The translations under genes were made by a program, and so were the position numbers. Below the pieces are notes generated by a model. That model worked only from the letters and a program-made list of their open reading frames with translations, had not been told where the DNA came from and did no database searches. This document shows, piece by piece, positions 5,399 to 11,947 of a DNA stretch of 11,947 nucleotides. Numbering within the stretch: the stretch's first letter is position 1; every line of letters begins with the position of its first letter. This DNA is from Clostridia bacterium (GTDB lineage Bacteria; Bacillota; Clostridia; UMGS1883), in contig JAJQCX010000179.1 of the NCBI GenBank assembly GCA_021202495.1, positions 1 through 11,947 of the forward strand, read 5' to 3'.

Positions 5399-7118
5399 CG
5401 TCGTCACCGCCCTTCTTCTGCGATTCATATACTTCGCGGTAAATGTCGCTCGTCTTCACAAGCTCATCATGTGTGCCGAACGCCATTACCTTACCGTCGT
5501 CAAGCACCAAAATCTTATCCGCTTCCTCAACCGACGAAATTCTCTGCGCAATGATTATCTTCGTCGTATTGGGGATTTCCTCTTTAAACGCGCGTCTTAT
5601 GAGCGCATCCGTCTTTGTGTCGACCGCGCTCGTCGAGTCGTCCAAGATTAAAATCTTCGGCTTCTTCAAAAGCGCGCGCGCAATACAAAGCCTCTGCTTC
5701 TGTCCGCCGGAAACGTTTGTACCGCCCTGCTCGATGTATGTGTCATAACCTTCTGGGAAGGACGAAATAAATTCGTCGGCCTGCGCCTGCTTACATGCCG
5801 CAACAAGCTCCTCGTCGCTCGCTTCCTTATTGCCCCAGCGCAGATTTTCCTTTATTGTTCCCGAGAAAAGCACGTTCTTCTGCAAAACCATCGCCACGCT
5901 GTTTCGCAGCGCGTCAAGGTCATATTCCTTCACATTCTTCCCGCCGACGTAAACCTCGCCGTCGGTCGCGTCGTAAAGGCGCGGTATCAGCTGCACAAGA
6001 GAGCTCTTAGCGCTGCCGGTGCCGCCGATTATGCCAATCGTCTCGCCGCTCTTTATGTCGATATTAATCTTTTGCAGCACGTTGTCGCCGCCCTCGCTGT
6101 ATGCAAACGAAACGTTCTTGAACGAAACGGAGCCGTCCGCAATTTCGCCGTCAGCGTTTTCGGGGTTTGTCAATGTGCTCTGTTCGTTCATAACCTCGGC
6201 AATTCTTTCGCCCGAAGCGCGGCTCATCGTCAGCATTACAAAGACCATGCTCAGCATCATGAGGCTCATAAGTATCTGCGTCACATACGAGAACAAGCTC
6301 GTCAGCTCGCCCGTCGTCAAATCTCCCGCGACAACCAAATGCGCGCCGCGCCATGAGATTAAAATTATGCACAAATACATTACAAACTGCATCACAGGCA
6401 TATTGAGGCAGACTATCTTTTCCGCCTTGACAAACATTTTATACAGTTCATCCGCCGCACGGTTAAATTTGTCCGTTTCATATGCCTCTCTCACATACGC
6501 CTTTACAACTCTTATGCCGCTCACATTTTCCTGCACCGAAGCGTTCAAATCGTCGTAGCGTTTAAATACCTGCGCAAACGCCTCGTGCGATTTTGACACG
6601 ATGAAAAACAGCGCCACGCCCATTATTATCATCGCCACAATGAAAAGCGACGAAAGGCTCGGGCTTATCAAAACTGTCGCTATCGCCGAACAAATGAGCA
6701 TCACGGGCGCACGCGTACACATGCGCAAAATCATCTGATACGCGTTCTGCGCGTTCGTCACGTCGGTCGTCAGTCTCGTCACAAGACCGGCTGTCGAATA
6801 CTTGTCGATGTTCGCGAACGAAAATGTCTGTATGTTTTCAAACATCGTCCTCCTTAAGTTTCTTGCCACACCCGCCGAAGCGTTGGCGGCAAACGTTCCC
6901 GACAAGACGCCGCTTGCCAGGCTGACAAAAGCCAAGAGAAGTATTATAACACCGTAAATAATTACGCTGTTAAGCGCGCCCGCCGTTACCGCGTCGATTA
7001 TCTGCGCCATGATGAAGGGCATCAAAACCTCCATCAAAACCTCCATAACCGTTGCGATGAGAGCGAACACCGAGCTTTTCTCAAAGCCTTTAACACCTTT
7101 TGCCAGTGTTTTAAGCAT
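5385..7118 (-). CDS. Heterodimeric ABC exporter, degenerate-site subunit
   Basis: 577 residues. A six-helix type-I exporter domain (about 15-305) precedes the nucleotide-binding domain. Motifs: Walker A GGTGSAKSS (365-373, with Ala370 where Gly is usual), Q-loop Q413, canonical signature VSGGQ (469-473), Walker B ILILDD with D494 in place of the catalytic Glu, and AQR with Q525 in place of the switch His. This is the TM287/BmrC-type subunit: it donates the good signature to the partner's active site and forms a site that binds but poorly hydrolyses ATP. Together with the downstream gene it makes one exporter. An in-frame GTG lies 3 codons earlier (7125-7127), but the ATG is preferred because AAAGGG is 8 bases before it. 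A 16-bp palindrome 26 bases upstream is a likely operator; such exporter pairs are often controlled by a MarR-type repressor, but none is encoded in the window. Confidence 0.93.
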   Translation of the reverse strand: MLKTLAKGVKGFEKSSVFALIATVMEVLMEVLMPFIMAQIIDAVTAGALNSVIIYGVIILLLAFVSLASGVLSGTFAANASAGVARNLRRTMFENIQTFSFANIDKYSTAGLVTRLTTDVTNAQNAYQMILRMCTRAPVMLICSAIATVLISPSLSSLFIVAMIIMGVALFFIVSKSHEAFAQVFKRYDDLNASVQENVSGIRVVKAYVREAYETDKFNRAADELYKMFVKAEKIVCLNMPVMQFVMYLCIILISWRGAHLVVAGDLTTGELTSLFSYVTQILMSLMMLSMVFVMLTMSRASGERIAEVMNEQSTLTNPENADGEIADGSVSFKNVSFAYSEGGDNVLQKINIDIKSGETIGIIGGTGSAKSSLVQLIPRLYDATDGEVYVGGKNVKEYDLDALRNSVAMVLQKNVLFSGTIKENLRWGNKEASDEELVAACKQAQADEFISSFPEGYDTYIEQGGTNVSGGQKQRLCIARALLKKPKILILDDSTSAVDTKTDALIRRAFKEEIPNTTKIIIAQRISSVEEADKILVLDDGKVMAFGTHDELVKTSDIYREVYESQKKGGDDDAEN

Positions 7119-7143
7119 CCTCTTCACCCTTTCAATATATTTC

Positions 7144-7159
7144 GTTTAGTATACTAAAC
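7144..7159. promoter_or_regulatory. Perfect 16-bp palindrome, likely operator of the ABC exporter operon
   Basis: GTTTAGTATACTAAAC reads the same on both strands. It is centred about 33 bases upstream of the exporter start and contains TATACT, which could serve as a -10 element, although no convincing -35 element stands 16-18 bases before it. The size and symmetry suit a dimeric winged-helix repressor such as MarR; that identity is inference. Confidence 0.65.
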
Positions 7160-7220
7160 TTTTAACATTAACGACGTATGTCATATTTATGAATATTTTG
7201 TAAAAAACATGCTTTACCGA

Positions 7221-7264
7221 AAAATTTGTGAAACCCCAAATTGAGGTTTCACAAATTTTCGATT
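7221..7264 (-). terminator. Intrinsic terminator of the GH43-type gene
   Basis: A perfect 15-bp stem: AAAATTTGTGAAACC (7221-7235) with its complement at 7245-7259, and a 9-base loop. On the minus strand the stem ends in a T-run (AAATTTTT). It lies about 20 bases past the stop of the large glycosidase gene and upstream of the exporter operator, so it should insulate the exporter operon. The remaining intergenic bases (7160-7220) show no gene or recognised RNA. Confidence 0.85.
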
Positions 7265-7283
7265 TAAGAAATAACTCTTTGTT

Positions 7284-10200
7284 TTAGCTTATCGGTTCAA
7301 GACTTTCCATGCTGTCGAATACGAATATCCTATAGCTTTCCGTCACGCTCTTTGATACTGTAGCCGTGTCGCTTTCCGTGAAGTCTACGGTTACATGCTT
7401 CAAGCCCGTCATAATTCCCTCGTCGTTATATTCGGCAATCACAACGTCAGCCGATTCACGCTCTCTGCGGCTTACAAGCGTTACGGTTACAACGCTTTCC
7501 TCTTCCGTCACAACGTAGCCGAAGTCCGCATATTCAAGATATTCCGCCTTTACCTCTTCTTCCGAAAGTGCGCGGTTGTATATCTTAAATTCGTCAATCG
7601 TCCCCTGGAACATAGCATCGGACGACCACTGCGATTTTCCGAGGTAGCACGTCATGCTCGACGCAATCTCATACGGGTCAAGCTCCACGCCCGTTTCCTC
7701 GCCGATAAGCTCGCCGTTATAATAGAGCTTTATCGTGTCGCCCTCGCTTGTTATCGCAACGTATGACCATTCGTCGACAGGCACTCCTTCTGATGCCGAA
7801 ATTCCGCTCTCAACCGTGTAGCTTCCGACCGTCATGGCGTAGCGCTGCACGTTGTCATCATAATACGGCGTGTAAAACATGTAATTCGACGTGCCCGTAC
7901 CAAAGTCGAAAATTCTCTGCGTAGTATCTGTCTTCTCCGGTTTAAACCATGCCGTGATTGTGTAATCGTAAAGCCCCGTCACGGCATCCGAATCGATTAT
8001 CGCGTAGCTCTCGCTCGTTCCGTCAAGGTAAAGCCCTTGCCCTGAAATGCCCTCGCCATACGTCGCGGAGGTTGCAAGCTCCGCGACGCTAAAATTTCCC
8101 GTTGAATCAACGCCGTTGTCCTCAAATGAATAATGAAGAATCGCGTCCTCCTCGGGTTCCTGCTCCTCGGGAATAACAACGCCGTAAGCTTCCATCAGCG
8201 CCTCTGTTTCCGCCTTTGATATTGTCACAACATAGCCGTGTCTGGGCGTAAAGTCAAAGCCGTACTTATTCTGCGAAAGCTGCGTGAACGAAGCCAAATC
8301 CTCCGTCTCGCTCATTACGAAGAAGCCTGCGTTGTAAGCGTCGTAAATCAGATTGTACTTGTCCTGTCCAATCAGCTTATAAATGCAGCTGCCCTCAATC
8401 GCCACGTCGCTGCCAGAAGAATTTTGCCTCGGAAGCGAATTGAGTCTCTCGCTGTAGGGTCCGCCCGCGTGCTCACTCGTAACGACGTATATGCCGCCCG
8501 CGCCGCCGCTGGTCTCGTCCTTAACATACATATAGTAAAGTCCGTCGCGGTAAATGATGTCCGCGTCAATATCAGACGAATAGAGTCCGTTTGACGCATA
8601 GAAGAACTCGGGCTCGGAAATAATCGTCTTCATGTCCTTGGTGTACATCTTCCACATCTGCGTCTGATTGTTGTATTCCCCGTCAATCTTAACCGCAAAA
8701 TATATCATATATGCGCCGTATTCGCCCGTTTCCTCATCATAATATTCGGGATCCCAAATAGCCTGCGGCGCCCACGCGCGCGTGAGGCTCTCCGTGCCGA
8801 AAATCTCGCGGCAGTCAATCAGCGTCTCGTCCGTCCATGTTATCAAATCTTCGCTCTTCCACGTTGTAATGCGGTAGTTGCTGCTCCAGCCAAGGCTTGA
8901 CTGCATATCCGTAACAAGGCAGTAGTAATATCCGTCCTGCCCGCGGAAGATATACGGGTCACGAATACAGCCCGTGCCGACGCTTTCCGTCAAAACAGCC
9001 TCACCGTTGTTGAGAGTGTTGAAATAATACCCGTCAAGGCTCAAGCCGTAAAAAAGCCTCTCCTGTGTGGAGCTGTTGCCCGTGAAATACGCAAAGAGAT
9101 ACGCGTAGTCCGTTTCCTCAACGGTAACTTCAAAGCTCTTTGTCACGCTCTTTTCGCCCGAGCTTATCGTCGCGGTGAGCATCGCGCTTTTGCTTCCGCC
9201 GTCAACCTCCGCCTGATGAATCGTTCCGTCCGCTTCAATGACGCTTTCGTCGCTCGTCTCCCACGTTATCACGCTTCCGAGCGTGCCTTCCTCGGGCAGG
9301 AACAAATCCTCCTTCAAATGCTGCAGATTGCCAACAAGCGTAAGCGTTGCCGCATCGCTTTCCGCAATCTCGTCGTTTGCGATAACCGTAAAAGTAAATT
9401 CACGCGTCGTAGTATAAACTCCGTCCGTCACCGTCGCCGTCATAACAACGTCGGTCGTCTCATTCGGAACAGTCACCGTGCCGTCGTCCGCGATAACGTC
9501 CGTGTTGCCGCTTTTCCATGTTACGCTCGCGTAATCTGCGGTTGCAGGCAAATCAATGTCCTGTCCCACCGTCAGCGAATCAAACGAAATGGTGTCCGCC
9601 GCGTCTTCCAAATCGTTCTGCGCGATATATTCGTTTATCACAGCCGCCTCCGCGCTATGATCTTCGGCAATCGCCGCAATTTCCTCAGCCGTCAGCGCTT
9701 CCTTGTATATCACAAAATCCGCAATATATCCCTTAAACGCTTCATCTCCCGAATACTGCGACTTCGCAAGATAGTTCGCAGTCGTTTCACCGAGCGCCGA
9801 GATGAGATAATCGCTCGTTGCCGTCGCAATTTCCTCTCCGTTCTGATAGATTGTCATTTCATGCTCGTTCATAACAACGACAACGCTCATCCACTCGTCT
9901 TCCAAAACGGCTGCCGCCTCAACGCCGCTCTCGCTCCACCAGCCCACAGTTGTTATCGCGAAACGGCTCGCGCTTCCGTCCTTATTCGTGTTGTAAAAAA
10001 GATAGTTGCCGTCAGACGAACCGATAGTATATGTAAACTGATTTGCCGACCCCATCTCCGGGCGCACGTTAATGACAAACGTCACCACATTTTCCCCCGC
10101 GACAATATTGTCCGGCATTTGAATATAGCTTGACGTATCACCGTCAAAATACGCATATCCGTTTTCAACCTTCGTGTTTCCGTAAACCGTTCCGCAGTCG

Positions 10201-10421
10201 GTGTCATCGTCAAACGTGTAGTGCAGCACATATTCGCCGTACTCGTCTGTACCTGCCTCTGCGGTGGGCGCTTCTGTTTCCTCCTCGGAAGCTCCCGTCT
10301 CCTCTGTCACATCCTGCGATGTATCCGCTGTTTCCCCGTCAGCAAATGCGCACGGCACAAACGCCATCAGCATAGCAAACGCCGCAAACAGCGCGACAAG
10401 CTTTTTCGTGACTTCTTTCAT
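7284..10421 (-). CDS. Secreted GH43-type glycosidase with two LamG and two Ig-like domains
   Basis: 1045 residues. Signal peptide 1-27 (basic start, hydrophobic core, AFA before D28), then an acidic Thr/Glu-rich linker (28-62). Domains in order: LamG-like lectin fold (about 64-245), two atrophied bacterial Ig-like repeats (about 277-348 and 360-435), a GH43-like five-bladed propeller (about 438-745), a second LamG (about 760-961) and a beta-rich C-terminal module (966-1045) ending in VFDSMESLEPIS. GH43 catalytic candidates are visible: base D488 in CIRDPYI, pKa modulator D619 in SDIDADII, and acid E676 in AIEGSCIYKL. Known GH43 enzymes act on arabinose- or xylose-containing plant polysaccharides; the substrate here is not determined. 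No LPxTG, dockerin or S-layer domain is seen, so it is probably released or held by its lectin domains. GGGAGG 8 bases before the ATG at 10419-10421 decides the start. It has its own promoter and terminator. Confidence 0.9.
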   Translation of the reverse strand: MKEVTKKLVALFAAFAMLMAFVPCAFADGETADTSQDVTEETGASEEETEAPTAEAGTDEYGEYVLHYTFDDDTDCGTVYGNTKVENGYAYFDGDTSSYIQMPDNIVAGENVVTFVINVRPEMGSANQFTYTIGSSDGNYLFYNTNKDGSASRFAITTVGWWSESGVEAAAVLEDEWMSVVVVMNEHEMTIYQNGEEIATATSDYLISALGETTANYLAKSQYSGDEAFKGYIADFVIYKEALTAEEIAAIAEDHSAEAAVINEYIAQNDLEDAADTISFDSLTVGQDIDLPATADYASVTWKSGNTDVIADDGTVTVPNETTDVVMTATVTDGVYTTTREFTFTVIANDEIAESDAATLTLVGNLQHLKEDLFLPEEGTLGSVITWETSDESVIEADGTIHQAEVDGGSKSAMLTATISSGEKSVTKSFEVTVEETDYAYLFAYFTGNSSTQERLFYGLSLDGYYFNTLNNGEAVLTESVGTGCIRDPYIFRGQDGYYYCLVTDMQSSLGWSSNYRITTWKSEDLITWTDETLIDCREIFGTESLTRAWAPQAIWDPEYYDEETGEYGAYMIYFAVKIDGEYNNQTQMWKMYTKDMKTIISEPEFFYASNGLYSSDIDADIIYRDGLYYMYVKDETSGGAGGIYVVTSEHAGGPYSERLNSLPRQNSSGSDVAIEGSCIYKLIGQDKYNLIYDAYNAGFFVMSETEDLASFTQLSQNKYGFDFTPRHGYVVTISKAETEALMEAYGVVIPEEQEPEEDAILHYSFEDNGVDSTGNFSVAELATSATYGEGISGQGLYLDGTSESYAIIDSDAVTGLYDYTITAWFKPEKTDTTQRIFDFGTGTSNYMFYTPYYDDNVQRYAMTVGSYTVESGISASEGVPVDEWSYVAITSEGDTIKLYYNGELIGEETGVELDPYEIASSMTCYLGKSQWSSDAMFQGTIDEFKIYNRALSEEEVKAEYLEYADFGYVVTEEESVVTVTLVSRRERESADVVIAEYNDEGIMTGLKHVTVDFTESDTATVSKSVTESYRIFVFDSMESLEPIS

Positions 10422-10458
10422 AATACTTACCTCCCAAAACAAAAATTTCTACGCATAT

Positions 10459-10487
10459 AGTATAACATCTTTTAATTCCTTAGTCAA
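10459..10487 (-). promoter_or_regulatory. Sigma-A-type promoter of the GH43-type gene
   Basis: On the minus strand, TTGACT (10482-10487), exactly 17 bases, then TATACT (10459-10464). Predicted start of transcription is near 10452, giving a leader of about 30 bases with GGGAGG before the ATG. The -35 element begins only 4 bases after the stop codon of the upstream lipoprotein gene, with no terminator between them. Confidence 0.8.
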
Positions 10488-10491
10488 CAAA

Positions 10492-11220
10492 TTATTCTCC
10501 AATATAATCACTATCTTTGGGTTTTTCCACACTCGCGCTGCGGGCTTTCAGCTCAACGTCAATATCAATCTCAAAGCTCTCGCCGCTCTCCGCTTCGTAA
10601 ATTGCCTCAAAGCCCCTCTGCGTCACATAGCCGTCCGCAACTTCCGCGCTCGCGGAAATGCTCTTGGGCGAAAACGACACATCGCCTATCGTGTTTGCCG
10701 TGTTCTGCAAAAGCGACATAACATAGTCCGACAGCGAATCGCCGTCCACACTGAAAAAATATGTCACACTTCCGTCCTCGTTCTCCTCGCTCGTCACGTT
10801 TTTCATTTCCGAAGGCTCAAATGTTATCAAACTCGTCATGCCCTCTATCGACTGCGCCGCGCTCTCGGGCTCAACCGAAGAATAATATTTTACGCCCGGC
10901 AGTGTAAAATAATATTTCCCGTCATAGTAAATATATGCGCTCTCCGAGTTGCTCGTTGACATATTGTCGCCAACCGTAACCGACTGAGTTTTTACCTCAT
11001 ATATCATGTCATCCTCGCCCGCGTTTTCAACCGCCGCGCTGTTTCCTATCGTCGTTGTTTTCGTGCCTTCCGCGTCCGAAATAGTCACAACGGTCTCGAT
11101 ATAAAGCTCATAATTCTTCAATTTTTCCGTCTTTTCATACGCCTTTTCATAGCTGACGCTCCCGCATCCCGTCAATATTGCCATAGCCAAAACCATCCCC
11201 GTCAAAATAATTTTTTTCAT
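10492..11220 (-). CDS. Lipoprotein of unknown function
   Basis: 242 residues from the ATG at 11218-11220. The N-terminus MKKIILTGMVLAMAILTGC is a clear lipoprotein signal with lipobox LTGC and C19 as predicted lipidated residue, so the mature protein is anchored outside the membrane. The rest is rich in beta-strand-like segments and in Ser, Thr, Glu and Tyr, beginning YEKAYEKTEKLKNYELYIE, a pattern common in LppX/DUF6612-like lipoproteins that may bind hydrophobic ligands; that resemblance is by eye only. No enzyme motif is visible. GGAGG (11231-11235) is 10 bases before this ATG; two further in-frame ATGs lie only 1 and 4 bases from it and are poorer choices. It lies between a phosphoglycosyl transferase and the GH43-type enzyme, all on one strand, with a weak hairpin upstream and no terminator downstream, so limited read-through into the glycosidase gene is possible. 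Confidence 0.8.
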   Translation of the reverse strand: MKKIILTGMVLAMAILTGCGSVSYEKAYEKTEKLKNYELYIETVVTISDAEGTKTTTIGNSAAVENAGEDDMIYEVKTQSVTVGDNMSTSNSESAYIYYDGKYYFTLPGVKYYSSVEPESAAQSIEGMTSLITFEPSEMKNVTSEENEDGSVTYFFSVDGDSLSDYVMSLLQNTANTIGDVSFSPKSISASAEVADGYVTQRGFEAIYEAESGESFEIDIDVELKARSASVEKPKDSDYIGE

Positions 11221-11247
11221 AAACATCATACCTCCGTAAAAATCAAC

Positions 11248-11280
11248 AGGGTCTATAGCATTTCCTATAAGCCCTTTTTT
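11248..11280. terminator. Weak hairpin after the phosphoglycosyl transferase gene
   Basis: Arms at 11248-11258 and 11265-11275 pair with one wobble and one mismatch around a 6-base loop. On the plus strand it ends in TTTTTT, but no plus-strand gene leads into it. On the minus strand it follows the transferase stop by about 10 bases, and a T-run comes only after GTTGA, so termination there may be partial. Confidence 0.35.
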
Positions 11281-11287
11281 ATCCACA

Positions 11288-11947
11288 TCATGTACCCTGA
11301 CCTGTCACCGACACCTTTACCGTCTGAAAAATCAGCTTAATATCGACCCAAAAGCTGCGCTCGCTTATGTACTTTATGTCAAGGTCGACCCATTCGTCAA
11401 AGCTAATCTCATCGCGGTTGTTCTTGACCTGCCAATAGCACGTCAGCCCCGGCGTCACCAAAAGCCTCAGCTTTTGATAATCGTCATACTGCGCAACCTC
11501 TTTCGGAAGCGGCGGGCGCGGTCCTACAATTGACATGTCCCCCTTTAATATATTCCACAGCTGCGGCAGCTCGTCAATGCTTGTCCTTCTTATAAATTTG
11601 CCTACCCGTGTAATTCGCGGATCGTCGTGTATCTTAAACACCGGTCCCGACTTTTCGTTCCGATCCTGCAGGTCATCAAGCATGTCCTCCGCGTTCATAA
11701 CCATTGAGCGAAATTTCCAACAACGGAACACTTTGCCCTTTCTCCCCACTCTTTCCTGTGAAAAAAACGGACTGCCGTGCGGATCGTCAATGTATATCAA
11801 AAGCGCCACAACGAGAAACAGCGGACTTAAAACAATCAGCGCCACAAAACTTGCGCAAATATCAAACGTTCTTTTTCCTATCCAATACAGCCGTCTGTTT
11901 TTAACGGCTTTAACCTTAAGTTCGCGTCTCAGAGCCTCTACTTCAGC
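11288..11947 (-). CDS. Phosphoglycosyl transferase (bacterial sugar transferase), 5' end beyond window
   Basis: 219 residues are visible and the frame stays open to the right edge, so the start lies outside; no ATG occurs in the first visible codons. The protein has a short basic lead-in, KRTFDICASFVALIVLSPLF as the membrane-inserted hairpin helix (25-44), then FFSQERVGRKGKVFRCWKFRSM (61-82 region), RRTSIDELPQLWNILKGDMS (120-139) with the D125-E126 catalytic pair, VGPRPP (141-146) and TPGLTCYWQV (165-174). These are the hallmarks of monotopic phosphoglycosyl transferases (PglC/WbaP C-terminal type), which move a sugar-1-phosphate from a UDP-sugar onto undecaprenyl phosphate as the first step in capsule, exopolysaccharide or glycoprotein glycan synthesis. 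Its sugar cannot be read from the sequence. Being last in its direction here, it probably belongs to a glycan locus to the right. Confidence 0.93.
   Translation of the reverse strand, partial: AEVEALRRELKVKAVKNRRLYWIGKRTFDICASFVALIVLSPLFLVVALLIYIDDPHGSPFFSQERVGRKGKVFRCWKFRSMVMNAEDMLDDLQDRNEKSGPVFKIHDDPRITRVGKFIRRTSIDELPQLWNILKGDMSIVGPRPPLPKEVAQYDDYQKLRLLVTPGLTCYWQVKNNRDEISFDEWVDLDIKYISERSFWVDIKLIFQTVKVSVTGQGT

Noticed and set aside
7141..7215. A definite promoter for the ABC exporter
   Set aside because: TATACT in the palindrome could be a -10 element, but no -35 element of reasonable quality lies 16-18 bases before it, and other pairings were weaker, so none was called.
7119..7283. Possible riboswitch or small RNA upstream of the ABC exporter
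   Set aside because: The only stable fold is the terminator of the upstream glycosidase gene; the rest is A+T-rich with a palindromic operator and no conserved riboswitch core.
9216..10133. Long plus-strand open frame of about 305 codons opposite the GH43-type gene
   Set aside because: The encoded protein is Arg/His/Asn-rich with no recognisable motif and runs antisense to a clearly real domain-structured protein; it reflects codon bias of the opposite strand.
1..11947. CRISPR arrays, tRNA or rRNA genes, transposase genes
   Set aside because: No regularly spaced repeats, tRNA-like cloverleaf or transposase motifs were seen by eye on either strand.

Overview
This window looks like a chromosomal segment of a Gram-positive, Firmicutes-type bacterium, most likely an anaerobic Clostridia member (Lachnospiraceae or Oscillospiraceae-like). 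That assignment is inferred from strong GGAGG-type ribosome binding sites, TTGACA/TATAAT-like promoters with 17-bp spacers, two lipobox proteins, an AgrC/AgrA-like GHKL/LytTR signalling pair, a two-gene heterodimeric ABC exporter and a large secreted GH43-type glycosidase. No RNA genes, insertion sequences or CRISPR arrays were seen, and no gene-free stretch exceeds 300 bases.

Layout, left to right. (1) Positions 1-2558, all on the minus strand and read right to left: a small conserved protein of unknown function, a lipoprotein nuclease whose start overlaps it, a terminator-like hairpin, a LytTR response regulator, and a polytopic membrane protein that looks like the sensor half of a GHKL histidine kinase but stops where a last membrane segment would be expected. 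(2) Positions 2559-2700: a divergent promoter region with one good promoter each way. The rightward promoter is flanked by two copies of a 9-bp symmetric word. (3) Positions 2701-3419, plus strand: a two-gene operon of a stand-alone HMA metal-binding protein and a SLOG (DUF1273/YpsA-like) protein, ended by two consecutive hairpins. (4) Positions 3500-7118, minus strand: a heterodimeric ABC exporter whose two subunits carry complementary degenerate ATPase motifs, preceded by a perfect 16-bp palindrome that is probably an operator. (5) Positions 7284-10421, minus strand: a 1045-residue secreted protein with LamG, two Ig-like, GH43, LamG and C-terminal domains, with its own promoter and terminator. 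(6) Positions 10492-11947, minus strand: a lipoprotein of unknown function and a phosphoglycosyl transferase running off the right edge, probably the end of an exopolysaccharide or glycan locus.

Most of the window is ordinary for a gut-type Clostridia accessory region. The parts most worth a second look are the apparently kinase-less sensor next to an intact LytTR regulator, the terminator that leaves the regulator no room for a promoter of its own, the HMA-SLOG operon with its repeat-flanked promoter, and the unrecognised 133-residue protein. Nothing seen here amounts to a clearly new system.
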